NCBI GenBank assembly: GCA_944382995.1
Contig: CALWOF010000007.1
Location: forward strand, 1-41,312
DNA length: 41,312 bases
Reading direction: 5' to 3'
DNA from: an uncultured Oscillospiraceae bacterium
GTDB lineage: Bacteria; Bacillota; Clostridia; Oscillospirales; Oscillospiraceae
The notes beneath the pieces were generated by a model. That model was not told the origin of the DNA and searched no databases. It saw only the letters and a program-made list of their open reading frames with translations. Within the stretch, counting starts at the first letter, position 1. Each line of letters opens with the position of its first letter. Made by a program: the position numbers and the translations under genes. Shown piece by piece: positions 17,855 through 26,688 of this stretch.

Positions 17855-19987
17855 TCAAATCACCTTCACCCTGGTATCCGGGGCCAGGAGCTTGAAGATC
17901 TCCCCCACGTTGATCTTCTCCGGGCTGGTGGCGAAGCTGCTGTCCCGGAACACGGCCCGGAGGGGCTTCCGGCGGGCGATCTCCCGGACGACGGCCTCCG
18001 GCACGTCCTTGTCGAAGCAGGCGATCAGGTCGCCGTCGTTGTAGGTGTGGACGGTGCAGCCCTCCACCTGCTCGGAGCGGTAGGGCATGGACAGGGGCAG
18101 GCCCCACTCCAGCAGGCAGCCGAACAGCAGGTCCAGGTCGGTGCGGTCGGGCTTGATGTTGGACTCCATGTGCTGGAGCATGTCCTGGTTGTACTCCTGG
18201 GCGGAGTAGTAGACGGGCTCCATGTTGGTGTCGTCCAGCTTCAGGACGCGGAAGCCGATGTCCAGGTCGTCGGCCATTTTCTGTTTGGTTTCTTTGACTT
18301 CTGGAGAATCCGGCCATTCAGAATAGTGAAATCCCTGAATAGTGCCCTGCTCACTCTTATATTTGTGCATCTCCCGGATGCCAATCCCCTCAGCCAGCAG
18401 GGCTTCTCTGGCCTTATCCCCTGCCCGGCGGATGCGCTCTATTCCCACATCGCAAAGGGTCTCATACTGCGGCGAGGGGCTCTTTTCCGGCAACTGGACC
18501 AAAATGAATTTGCGATGTCCGCCGTCCTGGGCGTTCTTGCGCATGACGGCATGGGCGGTAGTGGCGGAACCGGAGAAGAAATCCATTACAATGGAATTCT
18601 GGTCCGTGGCGATGGTCAGCATTCGGTCCAAAAGGCGCACAGGCTTTGGTGTATCAAAGGGCGCGGAACCGTCAAATAAGGCTTTGAGTTCTTTCTTTGC
18701 CTCGTCTGTGTGACCGACTTCCTCATAAGGCCAGAAATTTGTGGGCAACTTACCGACAACTTTATCAATATATGTTTTTCTACGGATACCACCTTTTCCA
18801 TTTTGTGTAAAATAAAATCTCGGCCATTGGCCACGCTCCAAAACGCTTTGAGCTTGGGCTTGAGCGACTTCAAGGGGTTTTGCTAAAACAAGGCCCTTCA
18901 CATCTTTTCTGACATCTTCTGGTAAAATGCCGCAAATTTCTGCTCTCTTTTTTGCATCATTCAAATCTTTCAGCACATATTCCGTCCATTCACTCATAAT
19001 TTCCAACATAGTATCTTGCTGATACCGCCAATGAGCTCCGGTGTATGGATATATCATCTCACCTGTAAACGGATGCTGGATTGCATAAACCATGCCTTGA
19101 TGTGTTGACGCATCTGCTGCAAATGCATCACTACTTGTCCAAGGCATACTATCATTATCCGGATTTTTGTATTTTGTGTCCATATTTGCGGTTCGGGGCA
19201 GATAATTCGGCATCCAAGAAGTTTGTTTGCTAAACACAACGATGTGTTCTACTTCACTAACAATACCCTTGGAATCGTTTCGAGGGGAATATGTTCTCTG
19301 CCAGGAAATATCTGCTACGAAGTTACTTTCTCCAAACACTTCTCTGCACATTTGCAGGAGGTTGGCGCACTCGTTATCATCAATCGAAATAAAAATAACC
19401 CCATCGTCTGCCAGCATATTTCTCGCCAGCATCAGCCGCGGGTACATCATGCTGCACCAGTCGGAGTGGAACCGGGGGTTGCTCTCGGAGTTCTCCGCGA
19501 ACTGCTTGTTGCCCTCCTCGTCAAACAGGCCGATCTGCTGGTCGTACTCCTGCTTGTCCATCTCAAAGCGGTCGTTGTAGATGAAGTCGTGGCCGGTGTT
19601 GTAGGGCGGGTCGATGTAGATCATCTTTACCTTGCCCAGGTAGCTCTCCTGAAGGAGCTTCAGCACCTCCAGGTTGTCACCCTCGATGTACAGGTTTTCG
19701 GTGGTGTCCCAGTTTTTGCTCTCTTCCGGACAGGGGCGCAGGGTCTTGAGGATGGGCTTGTTGGCCTCCACGATAGAGGCCTTCTTGCCCACCCAGGTGA
19801 ATTCGTAGCACTCGTCGCCCTCCAGCACCTCGTCGGAAAGCATCTGCCGCAGCAGCTCGAAGTTGGCGGCCCTTTTCACCCCACCCTTGCCGTCAGGGCC
19901 CTCGGTGACGCACCCGGGGAACAGGGCGGCGAGCTTGTCTATATTCTGCGCCGTTAGGTCCGGCGTCTCAAATTTCATGTGGTCCAT
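17855..19987 (-). CDS. Type III-type site-specific adenine-N6 methyltransferase (Mod)
   Basis: It methylates adenine in the recognition site and gives Res its specificity. From ATG 19987 (AAGG about 9 bases upstream) the product has 710 residues; a longer open frame to 20080 would run into the upstream gene. The catalytic DPPYNTG is at 126-132 and the SAM-binding DFFSGSATTAHA at 469-480, the beta-class order with the target-recognition domain between them. That middle part (about residues 220-430) has clearly lower GC than the two catalytic ends, as if exchanged by recombination. Start and stop overlap or abut its neighbours, so it is co-transcribed. The recognised site cannot be read from sequence. 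Confidence 0.92.
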   Translation of the reverse strand: MDHMKFETPDLTAQNIDKLAALFPGCVTEGPDGKGGVKRAANFELLRQMLSDEVLEGDECYEFTWVGKKASIVEANKPILKTLRPCPEESKNWDTTENLYIEGDNLEVLKLLQESYLGKVKMIYIDPPYNTGHDFIYNDRFEMDKQEYDQQIGLFDEEGNKQFAENSESNPRFHSDWCSMMYPRLMLARNMLADDGVIFISIDDNECANLLQMCREVFGESNFVADISWQRTYSPRNDSKGIVSEVEHIVVFSKQTSWMPNYLPRTANMDTKYKNPDNDSMPWTSSDAFAADASTHQGMVYAIQHPFTGEMIYPYTGAHWRYQQDTMLEIMSEWTEYVLKDLNDAKKRAEICGILPEDVRKDVKGLVLAKPLEVAQAQAQSVLERGQWPRFYFTQNGKGGIRRKTYIDKVVGKLPTNFWPYEEVGHTDEAKKELKALFDGSAPFDTPKPVRLLDRMLTIATDQNSIVMDFFSGSATTAHAVMRKNAQDGGHRKFILVQLPEKSPSPQYETLCDVGIERIRRAGDKAREALLAEGIGIREMHKYKSEQGTIQGFHYSEWPDSPEVKETKQKMADDLDIGFRVLKLDDTNMEPVYYSAQEYNQDMLQHMESNIKPDRTDLDLLFGCLLEWGLPLSMPYRSEQVEGCTVHTYNDGDLIACFDKDVPEAVVREIARRKPLRAVFRDSSFATSPEKINVGEIFKLLAPDTRVKVI

Positions 19988-20621
19988 CAGGTAAACCTTC
20001 CCCTTCAATTTTAGTAAAAATATTGCCGTGCGGACGTTCTCTTTCATCGCCCATAGCAATATAAAACAGGTCTTTTTCATTGTAAAGACGAACTGTGTGC
20101 GTGTAAAGCAAATTGATAATTAGTTGCCCCCAGCGATAAACATCATTCCAAATCTGCTCATAAGCGGAGTCAATTTCTTTATTGCTCATAAATGGAGAGT
20201 CCTCATGCAAGAATTTTCCGCATCGATTATATGCCGCGATGAATTCATCTTTTGTTAAATAGGGTTCTTTTCGTGGTTGCCACTGAAATTTGTTTTTGGG
20301 GTTGACATAAATAGGCTCAGGATAAAAATTAGGATGAATGCGCTCGATATCCTGTAAAATCAGTCTTGCATTCCACATTCTATCTATATTGCCAAGTTTT
20401 TCACGATATATATCAACATCAGAAACCAGGGCAGACAGTGCAATCAGCTCTAAAATTTTACGGATTTGCAATACGCAAAACTCTGTATTTGTAATTCTAA
20501 ATGTGGTTTTTGTTTTTCCTTCTCGAATATCAGAAATAGCACGCAACCGCCATTTGATTAGTTGCATATTTCGCAAATAGAGTTTTTGAAGTTCCGTTTG
20601 CCGTTCAAGTTCATTTTTCAT
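19968..20621 (-). CDS. Unknown AT-rich operon member, possible HEPN-type protein
   Basis: A 217-residue protein with no family I can name. It is largely helical, with an N-terminal helix pair (to about 65, including FCVLQIRKILELIAL). At 133-139 it has Arg-X5-His (RCGKFLH), the spacing of the HEPN ribonuclease motif R-X4-6-H; HEPN proteins often act as toxin or abortive-infection RNases. The call rests on that motif and the context only. The gene is AT-rich compared with DUF4391 and the ends of Mod. Its 3' end overlaps the Mod start by 20 bases, and its start overlaps the DUF4391 stop by 11, so translation is tightly coupled. Confidence 0.55.
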   Translation of the reverse strand: MKNELERQTELQKLYLRNMQLIKWRLRAISDIREGKTKTTFRITNTEFCVLQIRKILELIALSALVSDVDIYREKLGNIDRMWNARLILQDIERIHPNFYPEPIYVNPKNKFQWQPRKEPYLTKDEFIAAYNRCGKFLHEDSPFMSNKEIDSAYEQIWNDVYRWGQLIINLLYTHTVRLYNEKDLFYIAMGDERERPHGNIFTKIEGEGLPDGPHEI

Positions 20622-21270
20622 ATATAACCGCTGCCATCTCCTTCCGCAACTTCTTTAACTCCGCATTCAGCTCCACCTGCCGGTTGAGCTGCTTTTCCCT
20701 CCTGATCTTGTTCTCCAGAGCCGTGATCTGCTTCTGGAGCTGCTGCCGCCGGAGGTTCCGCTCCACGGAATCCTGCAGGGCCTCGCCGCCACTGGGCGCA
20801 AGGCTGTCCCCGGCCACTTGCCGGATGAAGTTCTCATACACCGCGTCCACGGTGAGACCCTCCATACAGAGGGGAAGCCGTTCCGGCTCCATCCAGCCGG
20901 TGTGGTAGTACTGGCGAACCTGGAACGCGGCGTTGCCGGAGGTGGCCTCCTTGTAGCCGATCCAGGCCTGGTACTTCCCCTCGTGCTCCAGAAGGAACAG
21001 GATGTGGTAGGGGATCTCCCGGTCGATCTGGCGCAGGACGGCCTCATCCAGGGAGGGCTGATTCAGACGGAGTTCCAGCACCTCCACCTCGGTGACAGAC
21101 TTCCCAGGGGCCAGGTTAGCCGTGGCGGGGGCAATCTTGTTCCGCCACCAGATAAGCCGGATCTGTTCCACAAAGGCCCGCTTCAGGGCCGGCGTCACCG
21201 TCAGGTTCTCATAGAATTTCTGCTTGGGGATGCGCTTGTTGAATTCCGTGGTTTTGGGTAAGCCCAGCAT
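20611..21270 (-). CDS. DUF4391-family protein
   Basis: The 219-residue protein matches the DUF4391 pattern: an N-terminal block (PKTTEFNKRIPKQKFYENL), a middle block (RLIWWRNKIAPATANLAPG), and LFLLEHEGKYQAWIGYK. The C-terminal 50 residues form a charged coiled coil (QLQKQITALENKIRREKQLN). From general knowledge, DUF4391 genes recur next to PLD/SNF2-type helicases and type III-like Mod/Res pairs, which is the order here. Its activity is unknown; bridging helicase and methyltransferase through the coiled coil is a guess. It starts 12 bases after the helicase stop. Confidence 0.8.
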   Translation of the reverse strand: MLGLPKTTEFNKRIPKQKFYENLTVTPALKRAFVEQIRLIWWRNKIAPATANLAPGKSVTEVEVLELRLNQPSLDEAVLRQIDREIPYHILFLLEHEGKYQAWIGYKEATSGNAAFQVRQYYHTGWMEPERLPLCMEGLTVDAVYENFIRQVAGDSLAPSGGEALQDSVERNLRRQQLQKQITALENKIRREKQLNRQVELNAELKKLRKEMAAVIYEK

Positions 21271-21282
21271 AGCGAGTCCTCC

Positions 21283-24200
21283 TCACTTGACCACCAGGAA
21301 GCAGATCAGTTCAAAATCATCCAGGCCGGAGACCTGGGAGAGCAGGGCGGTGGTGCCGCCGCTTTTGAACAGACTGTCGATGTCGCTCTCCTCCTTCACG
21401 TCCAGGATGGAGTTCACTGCCTCGTTCAGTAGCTCTGACATCTCAGACATATCCCGCCCATCGTCCGTTTCCTGGTTAAACTGCCGACACAGGTCGGAAA
21501 TGGGCTCCGTCTTTCCCCGGCACAGTAGGCGGATGGTGTCCAGCATCTGCTTGGGGTTTAAGTAGTCGCAGAGGATCTCCCCATCCATGCCGATGTAGAC
21601 CATGTAAAACGGGTGGATACGGTTTCGGTGATCCACATTGACGCTGTCATTCACATTCCGCAGGACGAAGATCGCGCCGGCGGGGGCGTCCTCCCGGGCC
21701 GGGACAACGGCGTGCATCCCGTGGGGCGTGGTCTCCACATCGTGGTGGTGCTTCATGTACTCCAGCAGATCCAGGCGGAACTCGTTAAGGCCCAGGTCCA
21801 TGATGGAGATCCCGCTGGACATCTCCTCGATGTCCACGACTTCCTCCTGGAGCCGCTTTAGTTGCTGGCGGCGATACTCTAAATCTCCCTTTTCTTCGGA
21901 ATTGATGGGATCATCGTCGCCGGTGGAAGTCATAACAGAAATCTTCATGCGGGTCTCCACCCGGCTTTTCAGATTGATGTACTCGTCCAGGTCCATGTCC
22001 GGCCAGAAGTTCACCAGCTGGATCACTCGGTTCCGGCTACCGATGCGGTCGATCCGGCCAAACCGCTGGATGATCCGCACCGGGTTCCAGTGGATGTCGT
22101 AATTGATGAGGTAGTCGCAGTCCTGGAGGTTCTGGCCCTCGGAGATACAGTCCGTGGCGATCAGGATGTCCAGTTCCTCCATACTGTTCGGCATCAGAAT
22201 GTCGCGGCCCTTGGAAACGGGGGAGAAGCAGGTAAGCACCGTATTCAAGTCCGAGCGCAGACGGGGGATCGTGGTCTTCCCGTCCACTGTTCCGGTGATC
22301 TCCGCCGTGTTCAGGCCAAAGTTCTGCTTCACAAAGGGAGCGACCTCTCGGTAGAGATAGTCCGCCGTATCGGAAAAGGCCGTAAAGATGATGATTTTTC
22401 GGTTTCCCGGGTTGATGGGGTGTTCCTGCTTTTTCTGAATCAGTTCCAGCAGAGTCTGCAACTTGGTATCATGCGCCGGGGTGATGTCCCCGATCATCAG
22501 GGAGAGCAGTTGCAGGCTGTCAGCGTCCTTTTCCAGCTCCCGTAACCAAGAGAGGTAGTCCATGTCGGCCAGGTCGATTTTGACCCGTTTGCCCACAGAG
22601 AAATAGTCGGTATTCTGGTCGTCCATGTCGAACTCGTCGACATCTGTGAAGTCCTCCAGTTCCAGCAACTTTCCGCCGGACTGATAGGTGTGGATCGTCT
22701 CGATGGTAGACTGGATCAGATGATAGACCCGATCAATGGTGAGCCGGAAAGCGTAGACAGAACTCTCCAGCCGCTTGAGCAGATTGATACTCATCAGGCG
22801 GCGGATACCCTCCTCACGGCCCTTCTGGGTCAGGCTTGTCCCCTTGTTGTGGGTGAGTTCCTCGTATTTGGAGAGGCGGGAGGGCATGATGTAGTAAGTA
22901 GGGGTGTAGATGGCCAGGTTGAGGGAGATCAGCAGCCCATAGATCTGGTTATAGTTGATGGCGTCCCCCAAGTCTGTCAGACAGGGGCGCAGGGAGATGG
23001 GCTTGAGCCGCTCCGGAAATTTGCCGATGTCGGCGGTATCGTAATACTTCTCAATGTGCCTGCGGGAGCGGGCGATGGTCACGCTGTCCAGCACTTCGAA
23101 GAAATCAAAGTCCAGCATATCGAGCAGGGCCTCTGTGGTCCTCCCCTCCGCCGGAAGGCGGCTCCATTCATTGAAGGCCTTTTGCGCCCGGCGGAAGATC
23201 TCGTCAATGGTGGTGCTGGTATCCAGTTTCTCATTGATCTGGGCGGAGTCCCCCTCATAGGCCAAGGCCAGCTGGTTCTTCAGGTCGATGAACCGATTGT
23301 TGACCGGGGTGGCGGAAAGCATCAGGACCTTTGTGCGGACGCCTGCCCGGATCACTTTGTTCATCAGTTTCAGATAGCGGTTCTCTTTGGCGTCTTCACC
23401 GGAGATCTCTCCGCCGTTGCGGAAGTTGTGGCTCTCGTCAATGACCACCAGATCGTAGTTGCCCCAATTCAGCCGATCCAGTTCGAGGCCGTTGGACTTC
23501 CCGTGCTCCCGGGACAGGTCGGTATGGTACAGTACGTCATACCGCAGGCGGTCCTCTGCGATGGGGTTGTTCACATAGTTGCCCTTGTAGGTGTTCCAGT
23601 TTTCTGACAACTTCTTAGGGCACAGAACCAGGACTGATTTGTTGCGGTTCTCGTAGTATTTGATGACAGCCAGCGCCGTGAAGGTCTTACCCAAGCCCAC
23701 ACTGTCCGCCAGGATGCAGCCATTGTATTTCTCCAGTTTGTTGATGATGGCCAGCGCGGCATCCTTCTGGAAGTTATAGAGCATGTTCCAGATCTTGCTC
23801 TGTTTGAAGCCGGTGGCCTCATTGGGCAGGACGTCCTCGGAGATGTCCTCCAGGAATTCATTGAAAATGTTATACAGCGTGAAGAAGTAGATGAAATCCG
23901 GCGAGTTCTCCCGGTATGCGGTGGAGATGCTGTCGAGTACCAGGTCCGTGACATCCTGCAACCGGGTCCTGTCATTCCAAATCTCATCAAATAATTTTAA
24001 GAAGCGCCCGCTGTTTTCATAAGATTCTGTTTTGTTGACATAGTAGTAGGCGTTATTGCCCCGCTCACAGCCCAAGTCAACAGTAGTGAAGCCGTTGATG
24101 GGCATATAGGTACTCTCATCCACCGTCATGAAACCCATCATCTGCTCCTGCGTCACATTGGAACGGAAGGTGACCTTCCTACGGACCCAGTCGGCACACT

Positions 24201-24507
24201 CCTTGGCAATGGCCTTCTGCGTCAGTTCGTTGCGGAGCTTGATCTCAAAATCGGTGCCGTACAGGCTGCGCTCTCGGTTCAACCGGGGAATGTAAAACTC
24301 TCGCTTCTCCTTGGGCACTTTCTCCTGAATAAACGTGGGCGAGGTAAAGATGAAACGCAGTTGGTCAATCCCATCCAGCTGCTTTTTCAGTTCCTGATAG
24401 GCATAGATGGAGAAGCAGGCGGCGGCTATGGAGAGTTGGCTTCCCTTTTTGATGGTGGCCTGCAAATCAGAACGCACAGTCTGATTGATATTGTCCAATA
24501 TCTGCAT
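21283..24507 (-). CDS. SNF2/DEAD-type helicase with PLD-like N-terminal region
   Basis: A 1074-residue superfamily 2 helicase or translocase. Residues 1-150 (with FSIYAYQELKKQL and LRFIFTSPTF) match the phospholipase-D-like N-terminus found in this helicase group, though I do not see a clean HxK pair. Walker A ADSVGLGKT is at 267-275, motif II DESH at 358-361, motif III SATPVNN at about 399-405, and motif VI QRFGRIDRIGS from 814. About 250 residues follow motif VI without a recognised fold. It is the first large gene of the defence-like operon and likely moves on DNA to bring the nuclease or methyltransferase functions together. It begins 12 bases after the HTH gene. Confidence 0.9.
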   Translation of the reverse strand: MQILDNINQTVRSDLQATIKKGSQLSIAAACFSIYAYQELKKQLDGIDQLRFIFTSPTFIQEKVPKEKREFYIPRLNRERSLYGTDFEIKLRNELTQKAIAKECADWVRRKVTFRSNVTQEQMMGFMTVDESTYMPINGFTTVDLGCERGNNAYYYVNKTESYENSGRFLKLFDEIWNDRTRLQDVTDLVLDSISTAYRENSPDFIYFFTLYNIFNEFLEDISEDVLPNEATGFKQSKIWNMLYNFQKDAALAIINKLEKYNGCILADSVGLGKTFTALAVIKYYENRNKSVLVLCPKKLSENWNTYKGNYVNNPIAEDRLRYDVLYHTDLSREHGKSNGLELDRLNWGNYDLVVIDESHNFRNGGEISGEDAKENRYLKLMNKVIRAGVRTKVLMLSATPVNNRFIDLKNQLALAYEGDSAQINEKLDTSTTIDEIFRRAQKAFNEWSRLPAEGRTTEALLDMLDFDFFEVLDSVTIARSRRHIEKYYDTADIGKFPERLKPISLRPCLTDLGDAINYNQIYGLLISLNLAIYTPTYYIMPSRLSKYEELTHNKGTSLTQKGREEGIRRLMSINLLKRLESSVYAFRLTIDRVYHLIQSTIETIHTYQSGGKLLELEDFTDVDEFDMDDQNTDYFSVGKRVKIDLADMDYLSWLRELEKDADSLQLLSLMIGDITPAHDTKLQTLLELIQKKQEHPINPGNRKIIIFTAFSDTADYLYREVAPFVKQNFGLNTAEITGTVDGKTTIPRLRSDLNTVLTCFSPVSKGRDILMPNSMEELDILIATDCISEGQNLQDCDYLINYDIHWNPVRIIQRFGRIDRIGSRNRVIQLVNFWPDMDLDEYINLKSRVETRMKISVMTSTGDDDPINSEEKGDLEYRRQQLKRLQEEVVDIEEMSSGISIMDLGLNEFRLDLLEYMKHHHDVETTPHGMHAVVPAREDAPAGAIFVLRNVNDSVNVDHRNRIHPFYMVYIGMDGEILCDYLNPKQMLDTIRLLCRGKTEPISDLCRQFNQETDDGRDMSEMSELLNEAVNSILDVKEESDIDSLFKSGGTTALLSQVSGLDDFELICFLVVK

Positions 24508-24519
24508 AAGTGGCCTCCT

Positions 24520-24759
24520 TCAACGACCTGAGTCTGGAGATGTGGAATCAGGCTTTTTGCTCCGATATTTCTGCGAGAATCCAATATACTTCCCGCTTTT
24601 GATCCTGGCATCGCCAGGCTTTTCCGCATCCTTTGGAATGGCCCAACTGCGCCCGAGGCGCTCAGCTCCGGAGATGCGTCCAGAGGCGCAGAGGGTTTGA
24701 ATCCGGCGGGAACTGATCCCCCACTTTTTCGCCGCTTCCGCAATCGACATATAATCCAT
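24520..24759 (-). CDS. Helix-turn-helix DNA-binding protein heading the defence operon
   Basis: From ATG 24759, with AGGAGG 6 bases upstream, the product has 79 residues. It carries a MerR/excisionase-like helix-turn-helix (SIAEAAKKWGISSRRIQTLCASG) with wing residues (AERLGRSWAIP). The C-terminal 25 residues are basic and look disordered. Being first in the operon and having an inverted repeat over its promoter, it is probably an autoregulator of the whole unit. An excisionase role is less likely because another Xis lies beside int. Confidence 0.8.
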   Translation of the reverse strand: MDYMSIAEAAKKWGISSRRIQTLCASGRISGAERLGRSWAIPKDAEKPGDARIKSGKYIGFSQKYRSKKPDSTSPDSGR

Positions 24760-24801
24760 CAGGAACCTCCTAATCGGCGGCACAAATTTCTCTTAAATCT
24801 G

Positions 24802-24830
24802 ATAATACACGATTTTGCGAACATTATCAA
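24802..24830 (-). promoter_or_regulatory. Promoter with built-in operator for the defence operon
   Basis: On the minus strand, -35 TTGATA (24825-24830), 17-base spacer, -10 TATTAT (24802-24807). The inverted repeat TGATAAT (24800-24806) and ATTATCA (24823-24829) covers both hexamers. Confidence 0.6.
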
Positions 24831-24861
24831 CAGGAATCCACCAGATTTTCCATGCACAAAT

Positions 24862-24895
24862 AGAAAGAAGCGATCCCAAAGGACCGCTTCTTTCT
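24862..24895 (-). terminator. Terminator after lepB
   Basis: A perfect 11-bp stem AGAAAGAAGCG (24862-24872) with CGCTTCTTTCT (24885-24895). On the minus strand it follows lepB and precedes the defence-operon promoter. It shares AAAGAAGC/GCTTCTTT with the hairpin at 11924. Confidence 0.7.
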
Positions 24896-25035
24896 GTGAT
24901 CAGATGTAGACGTATTTGATTGTCCTGCTATGTATGGGCCCTAAGTCGTGTTGATCCGTCCTTTCTGTAGATTTTCACCTGGTGTCGACAAACCTTGTGA
25001 AGTTGATTTATTCTATACAATCATGCGGAAAAATA

Positions 25036-25530
25036 TCAAACTATCCGAAACAAAATTTTGGCTACCACCAGTTTCTCTGGGATGCAGCCAAAGACTCTGC
25101 TGTCAGCGGAATGATCTCGATTGTCACCCATGAAATATATGTGGCCGGGCGGAACACAGGATATCCAAGTACCGGCGTCTGGGATATAGTCGAAGTATTG
25201 ATTGTTGACTGTCAAATATCCGCTGTTCGAAATCAAATGGTCTCCGGGCAGTCCAACAACACGCTTTACATAGGCTATCTGTGTGTCCGGATTGGGGTGA
25301 AATACCAGGATGTCCCCTCGGTGCAATGTGTCTTTAGATGAATCAATATCACGCGCCAAGTAGAAACCACCATCAGCAATCGCTGGAAGCATACTGGGGC
25401 CACAGCAATAAACGATGCGCAAATTGAATACGGAAAACAAAAATATAAGGACCAGTGTGAAAGTACAAATTACCATCGTTAGGGGGCTCGATTCACGGAA
25501 TCTATCTTGCAGAGTTTGAGCCATTGGCAT
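25036..25530 (-). CDS. lepB: Type I signal peptidase
   Basis: A membrane-bound serine protease that removes signal peptides from exported proteins. In 164 residues, a transmembrane helix at about 18-38 is followed by the nucleophile Ser46 (GPSMLP), the general base Lys89 (YVKRVVGLPGD) and box E GDNRDHSADSR at 135-145. All catalytic residues are present. This short form is typical of Gram-positive bacteria. The second in-frame ATG (residue 3) is better placed relative to AAAGG and may be the true start. A host-type housekeeping enzyme carried by a mobile element with no visible exported pilin or toxin is unusual; it may process a host or element surface protein. Confidence 0.92.
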   Translation of the reverse strand: MPMAQTLQDRFRESSPLTMVICTFTLVLIFLFSVFNLRIVYCCGPSMLPAIADGGFYLARDIDSSKDTLHRGDILVFHPNPDTQIAYVKRVVGLPGDHLISNSGYLTVNNQYFDYIPDAGTWISCVPPGHIYFMGDNRDHSADSRVFGCIPEKLVVAKILFRIV

Positions 25531-25550
25531 ATTCCTTTCGTAAAAAATAA

Positions 25551-25585
25551 ATCGGTTGAGAGATCGCTGTGATCACTCAACCGAT
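25551..25585 (-). terminator. Terminator after the rep gene
   Basis: A perfect 10-bp stem ATCGGTTGAG/CTCAACCGAT with a 15-base loop. On the minus strand a T-rich run (TTATTTTTTA) follows. Confidence 0.8.
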
Positions 25586-25651
25586 ATTTGTATTATACCA
25601 GATAATTGAGAAATAGTCAAACAAAATTATTCTGCTTAGAATCGTATACAC

Positions 25652-26620
25652 TTATGCTCTGACGATGGTAGCAAGCCCATCTGTTTGAGGCTCAGGAAAC
25701 GCAAAAGGAGACTGAATATATGAAAGGCCGCAATCCCGGGGAATCGTAATCGGGTTTACCCCTAAATCAGCCAGGATATTCAGGTAACGACGATAGGTAT
25801 TGTAACAAATCTTTCTCTTGGCCGTATCCATATCGTTTTGAGCAATCTCACGCAAAAAATCAATTAGATGTCTTTTTGTTGTTTTAGTAAGATTCGAATA
25901 TGAAACTATGTGTTCTGCTGCGTCCAACGCATAAAAATCGCCCTTTGGAAACATACCATACATCTTTTGCAAGTAATGGCGCTCGGTTTCTGCATTGATC
26001 CAGTTTTTAGCGGAGCGAGCGACGCCCTGTTTAGCCATATATTTCAAATGACCTTTCTTAATCTGCAGTTCCATACGGACTATATCCCGCTCATAATTTT
26101 TGGCCAGATTCTTACTATTCCCGGAAACAAAAAACTTGACTGACCGCTCTGTATTTTTGTCATAGACATTGACGGTTTTACTTTTGCTCCGACTGTATAT
26201 GGATGTCTTGTACTTTACATCCCGGACGGTGTAAATAGCCCGTGTTGGGCACTTTTGCAACAAATCAAATAAGATAAGGCGCGTGTCTTCGTCTTCGATA
26301 CGAATATTATAGCAATAATCAACCCGACTTACTGTCATGTCATCTACAGAAAAGTTTCCGTAGCCCAGAAGCTGATCTAACAGGCGTATAATCACCCGAA
26401 ACTGCTGACTGGATGTGTTTTCTGTTCTGAAGAATTTTAACGCATCCACCTTGATCGTGTACAGATAGGATAGCACTTCTCCATCGTAGCAAACTGTAAG
26501 CGGACGACAGCGGATAGACAGCCCCTCTCCCATATAGGCGAAATGCTTTTGGACTTGACTAAACCGTAAAATTTCGTCACTCGTAGCATCAACAATACGC
26601 GTGAGAACGAATGTGTGCAT
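25652..26620 (-). CDS. Phage/plasmid replication initiator of the gene II/X type
   Basis: The 322-residue protein has the general layout of phage/plasmid gene II/X-like rolling-circle initiators: a region ending in VSRVDYCYNI (about 100-110), then SIYSRSKSKTVNVYDK (about 140-155) and IVRMELQIKKGHLKYMAK. Such proteins nick one strand at a double-strand origin and start replication of the circular form. It would let the excised element copy itself and perhaps take part in mobilization, since no classical relaxase is present. Two small hairpins at 26650-26688, just upstream, are candidate origin structures. AT-rich, unlike the backbone. The family call is from motif resemblance. Confidence 0.75.
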   Translation of the reverse strand: MHTFVLTRIVDATSDEILRFSQVQKHFAYMGEGLSIRCRPLTVCYDGEVLSYLYTIKVDALKFFRTENTSSQQFRVIIRLLDQLLGYGNFSVDDMTVSRVDYCYNIRIEDEDTRLILFDLLQKCPTRAIYTVRDVKYKTSIYSRSKSKTVNVYDKNTERSVKFFVSGNSKNLAKNYERDIVRMELQIKKGHLKYMAKQGVARSAKNWINAETERHYLQKMYGMFPKGDFYALDAAEHIVSYSNLTKTTKRHLIDFLREIAQNDMDTAKRKICYNTYRRYLNILADLGVNPITIPRDCGLSYIQSPFAFPEPQTDGLATIVRA

Positions 26621-26649
26621 AGCTCTATGTCCCTCTTTTTGAAAAAATT

Positions 26650-26688
26650 CCCCTAATATTTATGGGGCGATATAGTAGCGATTTCGCT
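26650..26688 (-). other. Candidate double-strand origin: two hairpins upstream of rep
   Basis: CCCC/GGGG (26650-26653 with 26664-26667) around an A/T loop, then AGCGA/TCGCT (26677-26688). Their position 30-70 bases before rep suits a rolling-circle origin, but no known nick sequence is recognised. Confidence 0.35.
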
